The position numbers were made by a program, and so were the translations under genes. Source: an uncultured archaeon (GTDB taxonomy: Archaea > Nanobdellota > Nanobdellia > Woesearchaeales > ARS49). Taken from it: 38,987 bases of DNA. Numbering within the stretch: position 1 is the first letter of the stretch; each line of letters begins with the position of its first letter. A model generated the notes under the pieces. It ran no database searches. It had not been told where the DNA came from and was given only the letters and a program-made list of their open reading frames with translations. Where the stretch lies: the NCBI GenBank assembly GCA_902385765.1, contig CABMGU010000014.1, forward strand, positions 1 to 38,987, in the 5' to 3' direction. Shown here one piece after another: positions 24,715 to 31,340 of this stretch.

Positions 24715-25686
24715 TTATTGTTTTGAGCTCGTGCTCGTGTATGTTATTTGTGGCGGTTCTTTTGGCAGTTTTGTTATTATTAGTCTTGGCAGTGTCATTG
24801 TTATCAGTCTTTTGTGTGCTCCGCCGACGCTGCCTTTGATAAGGAGATATTGGTTTTTGACGAATCCGTATCGCATGAATCCGCCTTTTGCGTTTATTTT
24901 TGCCGGGTCGTCGTTTATTTTTATGATTTGTTTGTTTCTGTCAACTATTTGCTGGAATCCCATTTGTCCCTGGTGTGCTACTCGGTAAAGTCTTGGTCCG
25001 TGCCATGGTCCGAGGCTTCCCGGAGTCCTGATTCCTTTCTGGCTTTTGTGTGATCTTTTGTTTAGTCCGAATCTTTTCATCGGTCCTTGCAGTCCTTTTC
25101 CTTTTGTTATTGAGGTTATGTCTACTAGCTGTCCTTCTGTGAATACGTCTGTTATCTTGATTTCTTTTCCGAGGAGTCCCTGTGCATACGCGAGTTTTTC
25201 TTCAGGTTTTGTTCCGCCTATGCCGAGTTCGAAGAATTCCGGTGCTTTCTTGCCTATCGATGTCAGTTTGGGTTGTGTATACGCCAATACTCTGACTTCT
25301 GCCATATTTTTCGTGTCTGGTTGTTTTCCTGGTTTTTTCTGTGTTATTATTTTTCTCGATGTTTCTTTTTCGAGTTTTTCTGCGTTGATTTGTCCGGAGC
25401 AGTGTAATCCATAAGCGTCTTTTTTGTATAGAATGATTGAGGCGATTTTGATTGGAGGGCATTCGAGGATTGTTACTGGCATTTGTACGTCCTCGCCTTT
25501 TGTGAGCGAGGTCATTCTGTTGTCGTTGACGATGAGATGTGTCATCCCGACTTTGTAGCCTGCAAATCCGACGATTTTTGTTTCTTTGCCAGGAGTCCAG
25601 GTTCTTATTCTTGCAACTATGTCTGCCGCGCGTTTTCGCGGCCAATATTCCATGCTTCCTCTTCTTGGTTGTCTTAGTCTTGGCAT
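24715..25686 (-). CDS. rpl3: ribosomal protein uL3
   Basis: Large-subunit protein uL3, 323 residues, first gene of the operon. RRGSMEYWPRKRA near the N-terminus, GFAGYKVGMTHLI, and QGPMKRFGLNKRSHKSQKG with GSLGPWHGPRLYR are characteristic of archaeal L3. The ATG has no strong Shine-Dalgarno. A TATA box at 25848-25855 lies about 165 bp upstream, so unless a weaker promoter near 25708 is used, the message starts with a leader of about 140 nt. Confidence 0.96.
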   Translation of the reverse strand: MPRLRQPRRGSMEYWPRKRAADIVARIRTWTPGKETKIVGFAGYKVGMTHLIVNDNRMTSLTKGEDVQMPVTILECPPIKIASIILYKKDAYGLHCSGQINAEKLEKETSRKIITQKKPGKQPDTKNMAEVRVLAYTQPKLTSIGKKAPEFFELGIGGTKPEEKLAYAQGLLGKEIKITDVFTEGQLVDITSITKGKGLQGPMKRFGLNKRSHKSQKGIRTPGSLGPWHGPRLYRVAHQGQMGFQQIVDRNKQIIKINDDPAKINAKGGFMRYGFVKNQYLLIKGSVGGAHKRLITMTLPRLIITKLPKEPPQITYTSTSSKQ

Positions 25687-25825
25687 AGACTGCTCTCTCT
25701 AAGTTTTTTTTAATGAAACACGATGCCCTTTACCGTGTTAGCCAACAGAGCCTTTTGCGGAACCCGGTGAGAAGTAGTGCACTTTGCACCGACTGTACTG
25801 GGATTTCCTTCTCAGGCTCGTCAGT
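25687..25825 (-). ncRNA. candidate structured leader RNA (or separate ncRNA) upstream of uL3
   Basis: A TATA box at 25848-25855 predicts transcription from about 25825 toward L3. The resulting RNA can fold. A 17-nt strand CUGACGAGCCUGAGAAG (25824-25808) pairs in three consecutive blocks with CUUCUCA (25774-25768), GGCUC (25752-25748) and GUUGG (25746-25742). The last helix uses G-U pairs that would not form on the opposite strand, which supports the minus orientation. Inside is a hairpin GUGCA-AAG-UGCAC (25777-25789), and downstream a hairpin with AACACG/CGUGUU arms (25717-25739). I do not recognise the family. It may be a ribosomal-protein leader or a free small RNA if L3 has its own weak promoter. 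Confidence 0.5.
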
Positions 25826-25847
25826 ATTCCTGCGTCAATAGGGGTTG

Positions 25848-25855
25848 TTTATAAA
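25848..25855 (-). promoter_or_regulatory. TATA box for ribosomal operon / structured leader
   Basis: TTTATAAA, a perfect archaeal TATA box that overlaps the stop codon of the Lrp-family gene. A start about 26 bp downstream would begin the transcript near 25825. Confidence 0.6.
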
Positions 25856-26349
25856 GGTATCTGTTCGAGGGCATATTCTTCGAACTTGTGTACTTTTAAT
25901 ATTAGAAATCCTCTCCAGTCGGCTATTATGGTGTTGAACTTTTGTCGGATTTGTTGTTGTATTGTTTCTAGTTCTGTTGGGTTTTTTGCGATAAGAACGC
26001 AGGTTAAATCATAATCCCCCATCAGGCTTAGTAAGTCTATTACTCTGGGGTGGTTTTTTAGGTGTGCTATAAACTGCTCTGTTGTTTCTTGTGTGTTGTT
26101 GTGTAGTTTTATCTTGATATCTGCTACTAGCGGATACCCCATATTCCTTGGTACAAGCAGCGCCTTTATTCTATCTATAATGCCCTTTTTGTGCAGCTTC
26201 TCTATTCGTGCCTTCACTGAATCTATTGATAGTCCTACTTTTTTCGCTATGTTTGTTAAGCTCTCTCTTCCGTTATCCTGTAGAATGAGTAGTATTTGCT
26301 TGTCTTTTTGGTCGAAAAACTCAGGCTCCTTCACTATTTCTTCTGTCAT
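25849..26349 (-). CDS. Lrp/AsnC family transcriptional regulator
   Basis: A 166-residue regulator. The N-terminal winged helix-turn-helix reads DQKDKQILLILQDNGRESLTNIAKKVGLSIDSVKARIEKLHKKGII (quoted here only as a guide to about residues 12-57). The C-terminal RAM ligand-binding/oligomerisation domain covers about 75-160 (LVADIKIKLHNN, VIDLLSLMGDYDLTCVLIAKN). The ATG at 26349 is chosen over a TTG nine bases upstream because TTATTTAAA (26371-26379) lies 26 bp before it, giving a leaderless message. It sits immediately upstream of the L3 promoter, so control of the ribosomal operon is conceivable but unproven. Confidence 0.9.
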   Translation of the reverse strand: MTEEIVKEPEFFDQKDKQILLILQDNGRESLTNIAKKVGLSIDSVKARIEKLHKKGIIDRIKALLVPRNMGYPLVADIKIKLHNNTQETTEQFIAHLKNHPRVIDLLSLMGDYDLTCVLIAKNPTELETIQQQIRQKFNTIIADWRGFLILKVHKFEEYALEQIPL

Positions 26350-26370
26350 TTTTCCCAATAATTCGCCTTT

Positions 26371-26379
26371 TTATTTAAA
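26371..26379 (-). promoter_or_regulatory. TATA box of Lrp-family gene
   Basis: TTATTTAAA on the plus strand, TTTAAATAA on the coding strand, centred 26 bp from the ATG at 26349. Confidence 0.5.
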
Positions 26380-26443
26380 ATTATCGAAAATTTAAGGAAA
26401 AATGACCGAAAGACTTAATAATTTCAACATCTACTACTATAGT

Positions 26444-26475
26444 GTGACGAAAAGTCACGAGGTAAACGAAAATGA
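26444..26475 (+). promoter_or_regulatory. cassette leader: hairpin plus shared Shine-Dalgarno motif
   Basis: GTGAC-GAAAA-GTCAC (26444-26458) forms a 5-bp hairpin directly followed by GAGGTAAACGAAAATGA (26459-26475), which contains the GAGG ribosome-binding site and the start codon. The same 17 bases occur before the second gene at 26956-26972. CTTAATAATT at 26414-26423 is a possible TATA element, which would place the transcript start at the hairpin. Confidence 0.55.
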
Positions 26476-26957
26476 CGACCAAAAAGAAAGTAACAGCAGA
26501 AACAAGGAATAGAGAGGTTCTCTATAAAGCACAACAGAAATGTGACTGGTTAAAAAGACAATCAGCACGATTACACGACAGATATTCCCCATACGACTAT
26601 AGAATTGATTTTGCCAACTCGCAGTATAGAACTGTTGAAACAATGTGCAGGGATCGACCATGTCAAATCCCGCCTGACCCGCTGTCTCAAATTCTTGCAA
26701 AAGATTTGAGCAGCAATAATCATGAGAACTACAACAACGCCTTGTTTTTCCTGGGCCGCATGGCAAAAAGGTACATGGCTCAAGAAAGGTACATGGAGTT
26801 GTCCCAATATTATTGTGGACGCCGCTCACCAGAATCCTCCAATCCAGTCGAGGAAAGACCTTCAATAATCTTTCCCGACGCACAGCAGTACAAAGCAGAT
26901 ATGGGAAAACTTGCAAAAGGCCTTGTCCAGAGGCTCGGTGCAGTAAAGGTCGAGTGA
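26472..26957 (+). CDS. unknown protein, first gene of HD/NDT cassette
   Basis: A 161-residue protein I do not recognise. It is polar and mostly helical, with a basic N-terminus (TTKKKVTAETRNREVLYKAQ), Tyr-rich segments (YSPYDYR, RYMAQERYMELSQYY) and four scattered cysteines (including CRDRPC at about 59-64). No signal peptide or membrane segment is seen. Its arginine codons are AGA, AGG, CGA or CGC, and I find no CGT, unlike the PolD genes. The plus strand here is A-rich, against the T-rich strand elsewhere. It is the first of three same-direction genes and shares its 17-base ribosome-binding-site/start motif with the second. Confidence 0.65.
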   Translation: MTTKKKVTAETRNREVLYKAQQKCDWLKRQSARLHDRYSPYDYRIDFANSQYRTVETMCRDRPCQIPPDPLSQILAKDLSSNNHENYNNALFFLGRMAKRYMAQERYMELSQYYCGRRSPESSNPVEERPSIIFPDAQQYKADMGKLAKGLVQRLGAVKVE

Positions 26958-26968
26958 GGTAAACGAAA

Positions 26969-27556
26969 ATGAACTACAATGCACAAACAGGAAGAGAATT
27001 AATGCAAAAATATCTTGGTAATGAACCAAAGCTTGCTAAAAGGCTTGAACATAGCGTAGCAGTTGGTGACTTTTCTTCAAAGGTCGCCAGAAGGATAACG
27101 CAAAGAAACCCTGAATTAAGTCTTGATGCAGATTTATGCGAATTTTTAGGATATAGCCACGATATCGGCTATTCTGTGGCTGATGGCAAACATGAAGTGC
27201 ATACAGTTGATATTCTTCAAAAGGAAGGGGTAGAATCTCAAGTGGCAAGAAAAGCCATGCACGGTCAGTTGGTCGAACAATTTGGGGTTAAAGAGGGGGA
27301 TACTGCACGGTATATGCCGGCCGGAATTGAGGGCATGATTCTCACTTATTGCGATATGAGTGTCAGGACAGGAGAACCCGTTACAATAAGAGAAAGAGCT
27401 GCTGAAATTGTTGGAAGAATAAAAGGAATTCCAACGATGCCGGAGCAGTTGAAGAAAGATATCGAGGAAAACATGTATAACGCCCTGCCGAGATTTGAGA
27501 GATACGAACAGGCAGTTCTGGCATTAGCGGGCGTCTCCTCAGCAAAGGAGTTTTAA
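26969..27556 (+). CDS. HD-domain phosphohydrolase
   Basis: A 195-residue protein of the HD superfamily, metal-dependent phosphohydrolases that often act on nucleotides. The metal ligands are visible: His28 in LEHSVAVGDFS, His64-Asp65 in GYSHDIGYSVADGKHEVH, further histidines at 75, 78 and 98, and Asp129 in YCDMSV. The layout is like the small HDIG-type or YqeK-type enzymes. A ribosome-binding motif identical to that of the upstream gene precedes it. Linked to a nucleoside deoxyribosyltransferase-like gene, a nucleotide or nucleoside substrate is likely. Its use in salvage, signalling or defence is open. Confidence 0.85.
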   Translation: MNYNAQTGRELMQKYLGNEPKLAKRLEHSVAVGDFSSKVARRITQRNPELSLDADLCEFLGYSHDIGYSVADGKHEVHTVDILQKEGVESQVARKAMHGQLVEQFGVKEGDTARYMPAGIEGMILTYCDMSVRTGEPVTIRERAAEIVGRIKGIPTMPEQLKKDIEENMYNALPRFERYEQAVLALAGVSSAKEF

Positions 27557-27557
27557 C

Positions 27558-28043
27558 ATGGCGAGTATAACCGCCCCGGATTACAAGGAGGCGAATGGCC
27601 CAATAGTTTTCTTAGCTGGTCCAATACAGGGCGCAGAGGACTGGCAAAGAACCGCTATTGAGCTGCTAACAAGAACAAATCCTGCCGTTAATGTTGCTTC
27701 TTCAAGAGGGGATTACTCCAATAGAAAATTTGATTATGATGCCCAAGTGGATTGGGAAACCCATTATCTCAAGGAAGCGGCAAAAACCGGTTCAATATTG
27801 TTCTGGTTGGCAAAAGAAAAAGAACACATATGTGACCGGGCATTTGCACAAACAACCAGATTTGAACTCGCTGAATGGGTGACGAAGTACGGGTGTGATA
27901 AAAACCTGAGATTATCAATAGGTATCGAGCCTGGTTTTTCCGGAGAAAGATACTTGCGAAGAAGAATCGGGCAGGATCATCCTGAACTTCAAATATATTC
28001 TAAATTAGAGGACGTTTGTACAGCGGCTGTTGGAAAGTTATAA
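27558..28043 (+). CDS. nucleoside 2-deoxyribosyltransferase-like protein (PF15891 type)
   Basis: A 161-residue protein resembling the Nuc_deoxyri_tr2 family. The start of the fold is VFLAGPIQGAEDWQ (17-30), then the QVDWETHYL segment (63-71), ILFWLAKEKEH, and TTRFELAEW with the likely catalytic Glu103. It belongs to a different branch from the two deoxyribosyltransferase-like proteins at 4685 and 5490. It begins one base after the HD gene stop, so the two are coupled and probably work on the same nucleotide. Its end overlaps the convergent primase stop by six bases. The substrate is not known. Confidence 0.8.
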   Translation: MASITAPDYKEANGPIVFLAGPIQGAEDWQRTAIELLTRTNPAVNVASSRGDYSNRKFDYDAQVDWETHYLKEAAKTGSILFWLAKEKEHICDRAFAQTTRFELAEWVTKYGCDKNLRLSIGIEPGFSGERYLRRRIGQDHPELQIYSKLEDVCTAAVGKL

Positions 28044-29354
28044 TTTTTCTTTATCTTTGTTTCTCGCCGTCATCCTCTGTTTTGCAACAGCATAATTCAC
28101 TGGATTTTTTACTTTAGAACAAAAGTTGTCTGGCTTGCATACGCCTAAGTCTGCCATATATGCCTTGTTATCGCAGTTTGGCGGTAATACTTTTTTCTTC
28201 ATCATTTTGTGATATCTTAACTGTCCCTGTACCAGTACCTCTCTTAGTGGTTCTGCGTTTTTCTTGTTCCATTCTGTGAGATACTTCTCTGCCATCTCGT
28301 AGCTCCATCCGGCTGATGTTAAGAAATTTATTAGAATAAACAGTGCTCTTTTTCTTCCGTCTTTCAGTCCTTGTGTTATCAGTTGTATGCAGGGCGGGAA
28401 GTATTGTTCTGGTACTGCTTCTGTTATCGGCTCGTACTCTTTTTTTTCTGTTAGTTCTTTGAGTTCTTGCGGTGTTTCTTGGCTTGTTTTGTAGTCGAAT
28501 GCGTTTACTATGAGTTTTTTTGCTTCGCCTGGAACAGCTTTTTCCAGATAAACAAGTTTTGGCACGACCTTTTCAGGTATTGCGTCTTTTTTGTCAAAGC
28601 TCAGTATTTCTTCCGGCTTTATTACAACGCTTACCAGTCCTGATTTTTCGTTCAGGGAATATGGCATTCTGTACAAATGTCTTGTTGCTATTAGTATAGT
28701 GTCTATAGATAATACTGAAAACGGCTCTAGTTGTCCGTCTTTTATTATCTCGCTGACTGTTTTCTTTACTTTTTCCGCTATTTTTGCAGGTGCATCTTGC
28801 AGTAGTCTTTGTGCTAATGGTTCTTTTATCATCGCCTGCAGGTACATTGCTATTTTTCTTGGTCCGTCTGGAAACAGGTCTTTGATTGGTTTTCCGTTGA
28901 CGGTTTCAGGGAATGCTTCATAGGGTACTCCTATGTGGAATCCGTGGTTTCCTGAGAATTTGACAGAAACATTTTTGATTCCGTGGTGTTGTAGTGCCTG
29001 TACGATTAAATCTGCTGCGATTTTTGAGTATTCCAGTTCAGGGCAGTCTATGTCCAGTATCAAATCCCATCCTATTCGCAGGTTGTTAAGGTCTTCTGGT
29101 TTTGCTCCTGTTGTTACCTGCAACGGATTGTTCCACAACTCCTCAGAGCAGTGGAAGCTTGTTGCTCCTTGTTTTACTGCTTCAAGAACGTCTTTTGGGT
29201 ATTTTAGCACGTCTGGTCTTTTGCCATACCCGGTGCCTCCATAACTGACCGCCACTTCTTTGTGGTCTGCTGATTGGACTAATGCTTCTTGTATTTCTGC
29301 TCTTTTGTAGTATTTCAGCAGTGTGCTTATGTGTATTTGTTTGTAATCCCCCAT
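28038..29354 (-). CDS. single-chain DNA primase (PriS core fused to PriL-type Fe-S domain)
   Basis: A 438-residue archaeo-eukaryotic primase that makes RNA/DNA primers at the fork. The catalytic small-subunit core covers about 1-310: metal ligands LDID at 100-103, SGNHGFH at 134-140, Asp218, and RHLYRMPYSL (225-234). The last 120 residues instead look like the C-terminal domain of the large subunit: PPCIQL (Cys322), PPNCD (Cys394), GVC (Cys406) and NFC (Cys412), four cysteines suited to a 4Fe-4S cluster. PriS and PriL parts are thus in one chain, as described for Nanoarchaeum. No separate priL is in the window. It shares a symmetrical TATA box with the divergent Toprim gene. Confidence 0.9.
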   Translation of the reverse strand: MGDYKQIHISTLLKYYKRAEIQEALVQSADHKEVAVSYGGTGYGKRPDVLKYPKDVLEAVKQGATSFHCSEELWNNPLQVTTGAKPEDLNNLRIGWDLILDIDCPELEYSKIAADLIVQALQHHGIKNVSVKFSGNHGFHIGVPYEAFPETVNGKPIKDLFPDGPRKIAMYLQAMIKEPLAQRLLQDAPAKIAEKVKKTVSEIIKDGQLEPFSVLSIDTILIATRHLYRMPYSLNEKSGLVSVVIKPEEILSFDKKDAIPEKVVPKLVYLEKAVPGEAKKLIVNAFDYKTSQETPQELKELTEKKEYEPITEAVPEQYFPPCIQLITQGLKDGRKRALFILINFLTSAGWSYEMAEKYLTEWNKKNAEPLREVLVQGQLRYHKMMKKKVLPPNCDNKAYMADLGVCKPDNFCSKVKNPVNYAVAKQRMTARNKDKEKL

Positions 29355-29378
29355 TATTCTTCTTTCTGTTCCAATAAT

Positions 29379-29386
29379 TTATATAA
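29379..29386. promoter_or_regulatory. symmetrical TATA box, divergent promoter
   Basis: TTATATAA is its own reverse complement. Its centre lies about 29 bp from the primase ATG on one side and about 29.5 bp from the Toprim ATG (29412) on the other. One TATA element can therefore serve both leaderless transcripts. Confidence 0.65.
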
Positions 29387-29411
29387 CTTGTCCTAGTGTT
29401 TGTCCAGTGGT

Positions 29412-29759
29412 ATGACTCTTGAGGAATCTGAGGAAATAAGGGAGTTGCTGGACGAAATTAAGCAGAAGAATCTTTTGGTGATTGTTGAGGGTAAAAAGGA
29501 TGTTCAAGCTCTTCAATCTCTTGGTATTACGAACGTTCTTTCGTTGAAAAAGCCGTTGTTTGCAGTTGTTGAAGAGGTTGCAGGTAGAGCTGAAGAGGTT
29601 GTTCTTTTGACTGACCTTGATGAAGAGGGAAAAAAACTGTATCACGAATTGTCAATTAATCTGCAGAAGCACGGTGTTAAAATCAATAATCATCTGAGGG
29701 AGTTTCTGTTCAAGACGCAGTTGAGGCAGGTTGAGGGTTTGGCAACATATCTTGCATGA
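29412..29759 (+). CDS. small Toprim-domain protein
   Basis: A 115-residue single-domain Toprim protein, like the small primase-like proteins of archaea (COG1658/UPF0292 type). The catalytic Glu is in VIVEGKKD, and the DxD is in LLTDLDEEGK. The ATG at 29412 is preferred over a TTG at 29400 because it is correctly spaced from the TATA box for a leaderless start. The protein is transcribed divergently from the primase. Whether it cleaves, seals or binds nucleic acid is not known. Its last 50 bases overlap the convergent lipoprotein gene. Confidence 0.82.
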   Translation: MTLEESEEIRELLDEIKQKNLLVIVEGKKDVQALQSLGITNVLSLKKPLFAVVEEVAGRAEEVVLLTDLDEEGKKLYHELSINLQKHGVKINNHLREFLFKTQLRQVEGLATYLA

Positions 29760-30399
29760 CTATTTCTACCTCGCATTGGTCGTATACTGCTTTTTTTGCC
29801 GCTTTGATGTATTCAAGTGCGTCAGCAAATGGCGGGTTGTAGAATTTTGGTTTGTTCTGGTTTGCGCCTATTTGTGATCTTAATTCCTGGTCTTGTAATG
29901 CTTTGTCCATGAGTATTGTGAAGTTTTTCCATGCAGCGTACGATGAGTAATACAATCCTAGTGATTTTGCGATTACTTTTGAGTTTCTGCAGTCTATTTC
30001 TTGTGTTGGCGTGAATGTTTTGTTTGTTTTTGTCATGTTGATTGTGCCGTTTTCTCCAACTTTTAGCATTAGGTAGAATGCGAGTTGTGATTTGAGCATT
30101 TCCATTCGCGCATCAACCAAATCCAGAAGAACAGTGTCATTTTTTTCTGCAATTCTGTTTTTTAGGAACAGCATGTTTGCAGTCCATGGCTCAATGTTCT
30201 TTAGTTTTATCGGGTTTGATGGTAAGCTTTCTTCGTGCCAGGATGAGTTTAATTCAAGGTCCAGTTTTGCGAATTGTTCCAGTACTGCTGCTTTGTTTAC
30301 GTCTGTTATGTTTTCTGGTGTTGTCTTTTGTATTGGTTTTGGTGCTGTCTGGCATGCTACCAGGCATATCAGCAGTAGTACGTATATGATTTTTCTCAT
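29710..30399 (-). CDS. putative lipoprotein, unknown function
   Basis: A 229-residue protein with a signal peptide ending in a lipobox-like LVAC (MRKIIYVLLLICLVACQT), so it is probably lipid-anchored outside the cell. The mature part is helical, with a few aromatic residues (AFYLMLKV, GLYYSSYAAWKNF) and no motif I recognise. An upstream TATA-like element (about 30424-30435) fits a leaderless start at 30399. The 3' end overlaps the Toprim gene by 50 bases tail to tail. Confidence 0.7.
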   Translation of the reverse strand: MRKIIYVLLLICLVACQTAPKPIQKTTPENITDVNKAAVLEQFAKLDLELNSSWHEESLPSNPIKLKNIEPWTANMLFLKNRIAEKNDTVLLDLVDARMEMLKSQLAFYLMLKVGENGTINMTKTNKTFTPTQEIDCRNSKVIAKSLGLYYSSYAAWKNFTILMDKALQDQELRSQIGANQNKPKFYNPPFADALEYIKAAKKAVYDQCEVEIVMQDMLPNPQPASTAS

Positions 30400-30476
30400 A
30401 ATTTACTGCCAGTATTTGATTGTCTTTTAAATTTTATGAAAGTGCAGTATGGTTTTGGGATCTTAGAGCCATAACC

Positions 30477-30484
30477 TTTATAAA
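30477..30484 (+). promoter_or_regulatory. TATA box of htpX
   Basis: TTTATAAA centred 26 bp upstream of the ATG at 30507, giving a leaderless transcript. Confidence 0.65.
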
Positions 30485-30506
30485 CGCGTTATATGAAAAA
30501 TGATAT

Positions 30507-31340
30507 ATGTGGAATCAGGTTAAGACGGTTTTATTGCTTGGATTGATGTCTGGTTTAGTTCTTGCTGTAGGTTATTTCTTTGGAGGAAAGACTGGTCTGA
30601 TTTTTGCTCTTGTTTTGTCTGTTCTCATGAACTTCGGAATGTTTTTCTGGTCTCACAAGCTTGTTTTGCTGATGTATCGCGCAAAACCGGCTTCTAAGTC
30701 AGAGTATCCTCATTTGCATAGGATGGTTGAGGAGATTGCCAGAAAGGCAGATCTTCCAAAGCCGGCTGTTTACATTATTCCTACAGAAACCCCTAATGCA
30801 TTTGCTACTGGTCCTTCTCCCAAGAAGGCAGTTGTTGCCTGTACAGAAGGTATTCTTAAATTGTTAAACGACAATGAATTGAAGGGTGTGCTTGCTCACG
30901 AGCTTTCCCATATCAGGAATCGTGATATGCTTGTTTCTACTATTGCGGCTACTATGGCTGCTGTTATTTCTACTGTTGGTCGTATTGCTATGTTTTCTGG
31001 TGTGAATGACCGTGACAGGGGTGTTCATCCTCTTGCTTTGCTTTTGCTGGTTGTTGTTACTCCGATTGCTGCTTTGCTGATTCAGCTTGCTATTTCGCGT
31101 TCAAGAGAGTATTTGGCTGATGAAAGTGCTGCAAGAACACTAAAGGATTCCGCTGGTCTTGCGAATGCCTTGAACAAGTTGGAGAACGGCTGTAAAGCCC
31201 ATCCTTTGCATATGGGCAATCCGGCTACGAGTTCTTTGTTTATTGTGAACCCGTTTACTGCTAAAGGTCTTGTTTCTTTGTTCAGCACGCACCCCAACAC
31301 TCAAAGTCGCATCGAGCGTTTGCAGAAACTGAAGTTTTAA
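30507..31340 (+). CDS. htpX: membrane zinc metalloprotease HtpX
   Basis: Membrane-bound M48 protease for quality control of membrane proteins, 277 residues. Two N-terminal membrane helices (about 7-25 and 30-48) are followed by the catalytic zinc site HELSH at 131-135 and the third ligand Glu201 in SREYLADESAAR. Two more membrane helices lie at about 142-162 and 176-196. The active site is intact. Its stop overlaps the convergent stop of the Hef gene by four bases. Confidence 0.95.
   Translation: MWNQVKTVLLLGLMSGLVLAVGYFFGGKTGLIFALVLSVLMNFGMFFWSHKLVLLMYRAKPASKSEYPHLHRMVEEIARKADLPKPAVYIIPTETPNAFATGPSPKKAVVACTEGILKLLNDNELKGVLAHELSHIRNRDMLVSTIAATMAAVISTVGRIAMFSGVNDRDRGVHPLALLLLVVVTPIAALLIQLAISRSREYLADESAARTLKDSAGLANALNKLENGCKAHPLHMGNPATSSLFIVNPFTAKGLVSLFSTHPNTQSRIERLQKLKF

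Noticed and set aside
25808-25830. CTGACGAG on the minus strand resembles a hammerhead ribozyme core (CUGANGA ... GAAA).
   Set aside because: Stem II cannot form with the required closing pair, and stems I and III around a cleavage site are not found.
25717-25840. Plus-strand 5S rRNA candidate: GAACCCGG and GTACTGGG at nearly the spacing seen in archaeal 5S rRNA.
   Set aside because: No convincing helix I or II can be drawn, the partner of CCGG in helix III is missing, and the G-U pairs favour RNA from the other strand.
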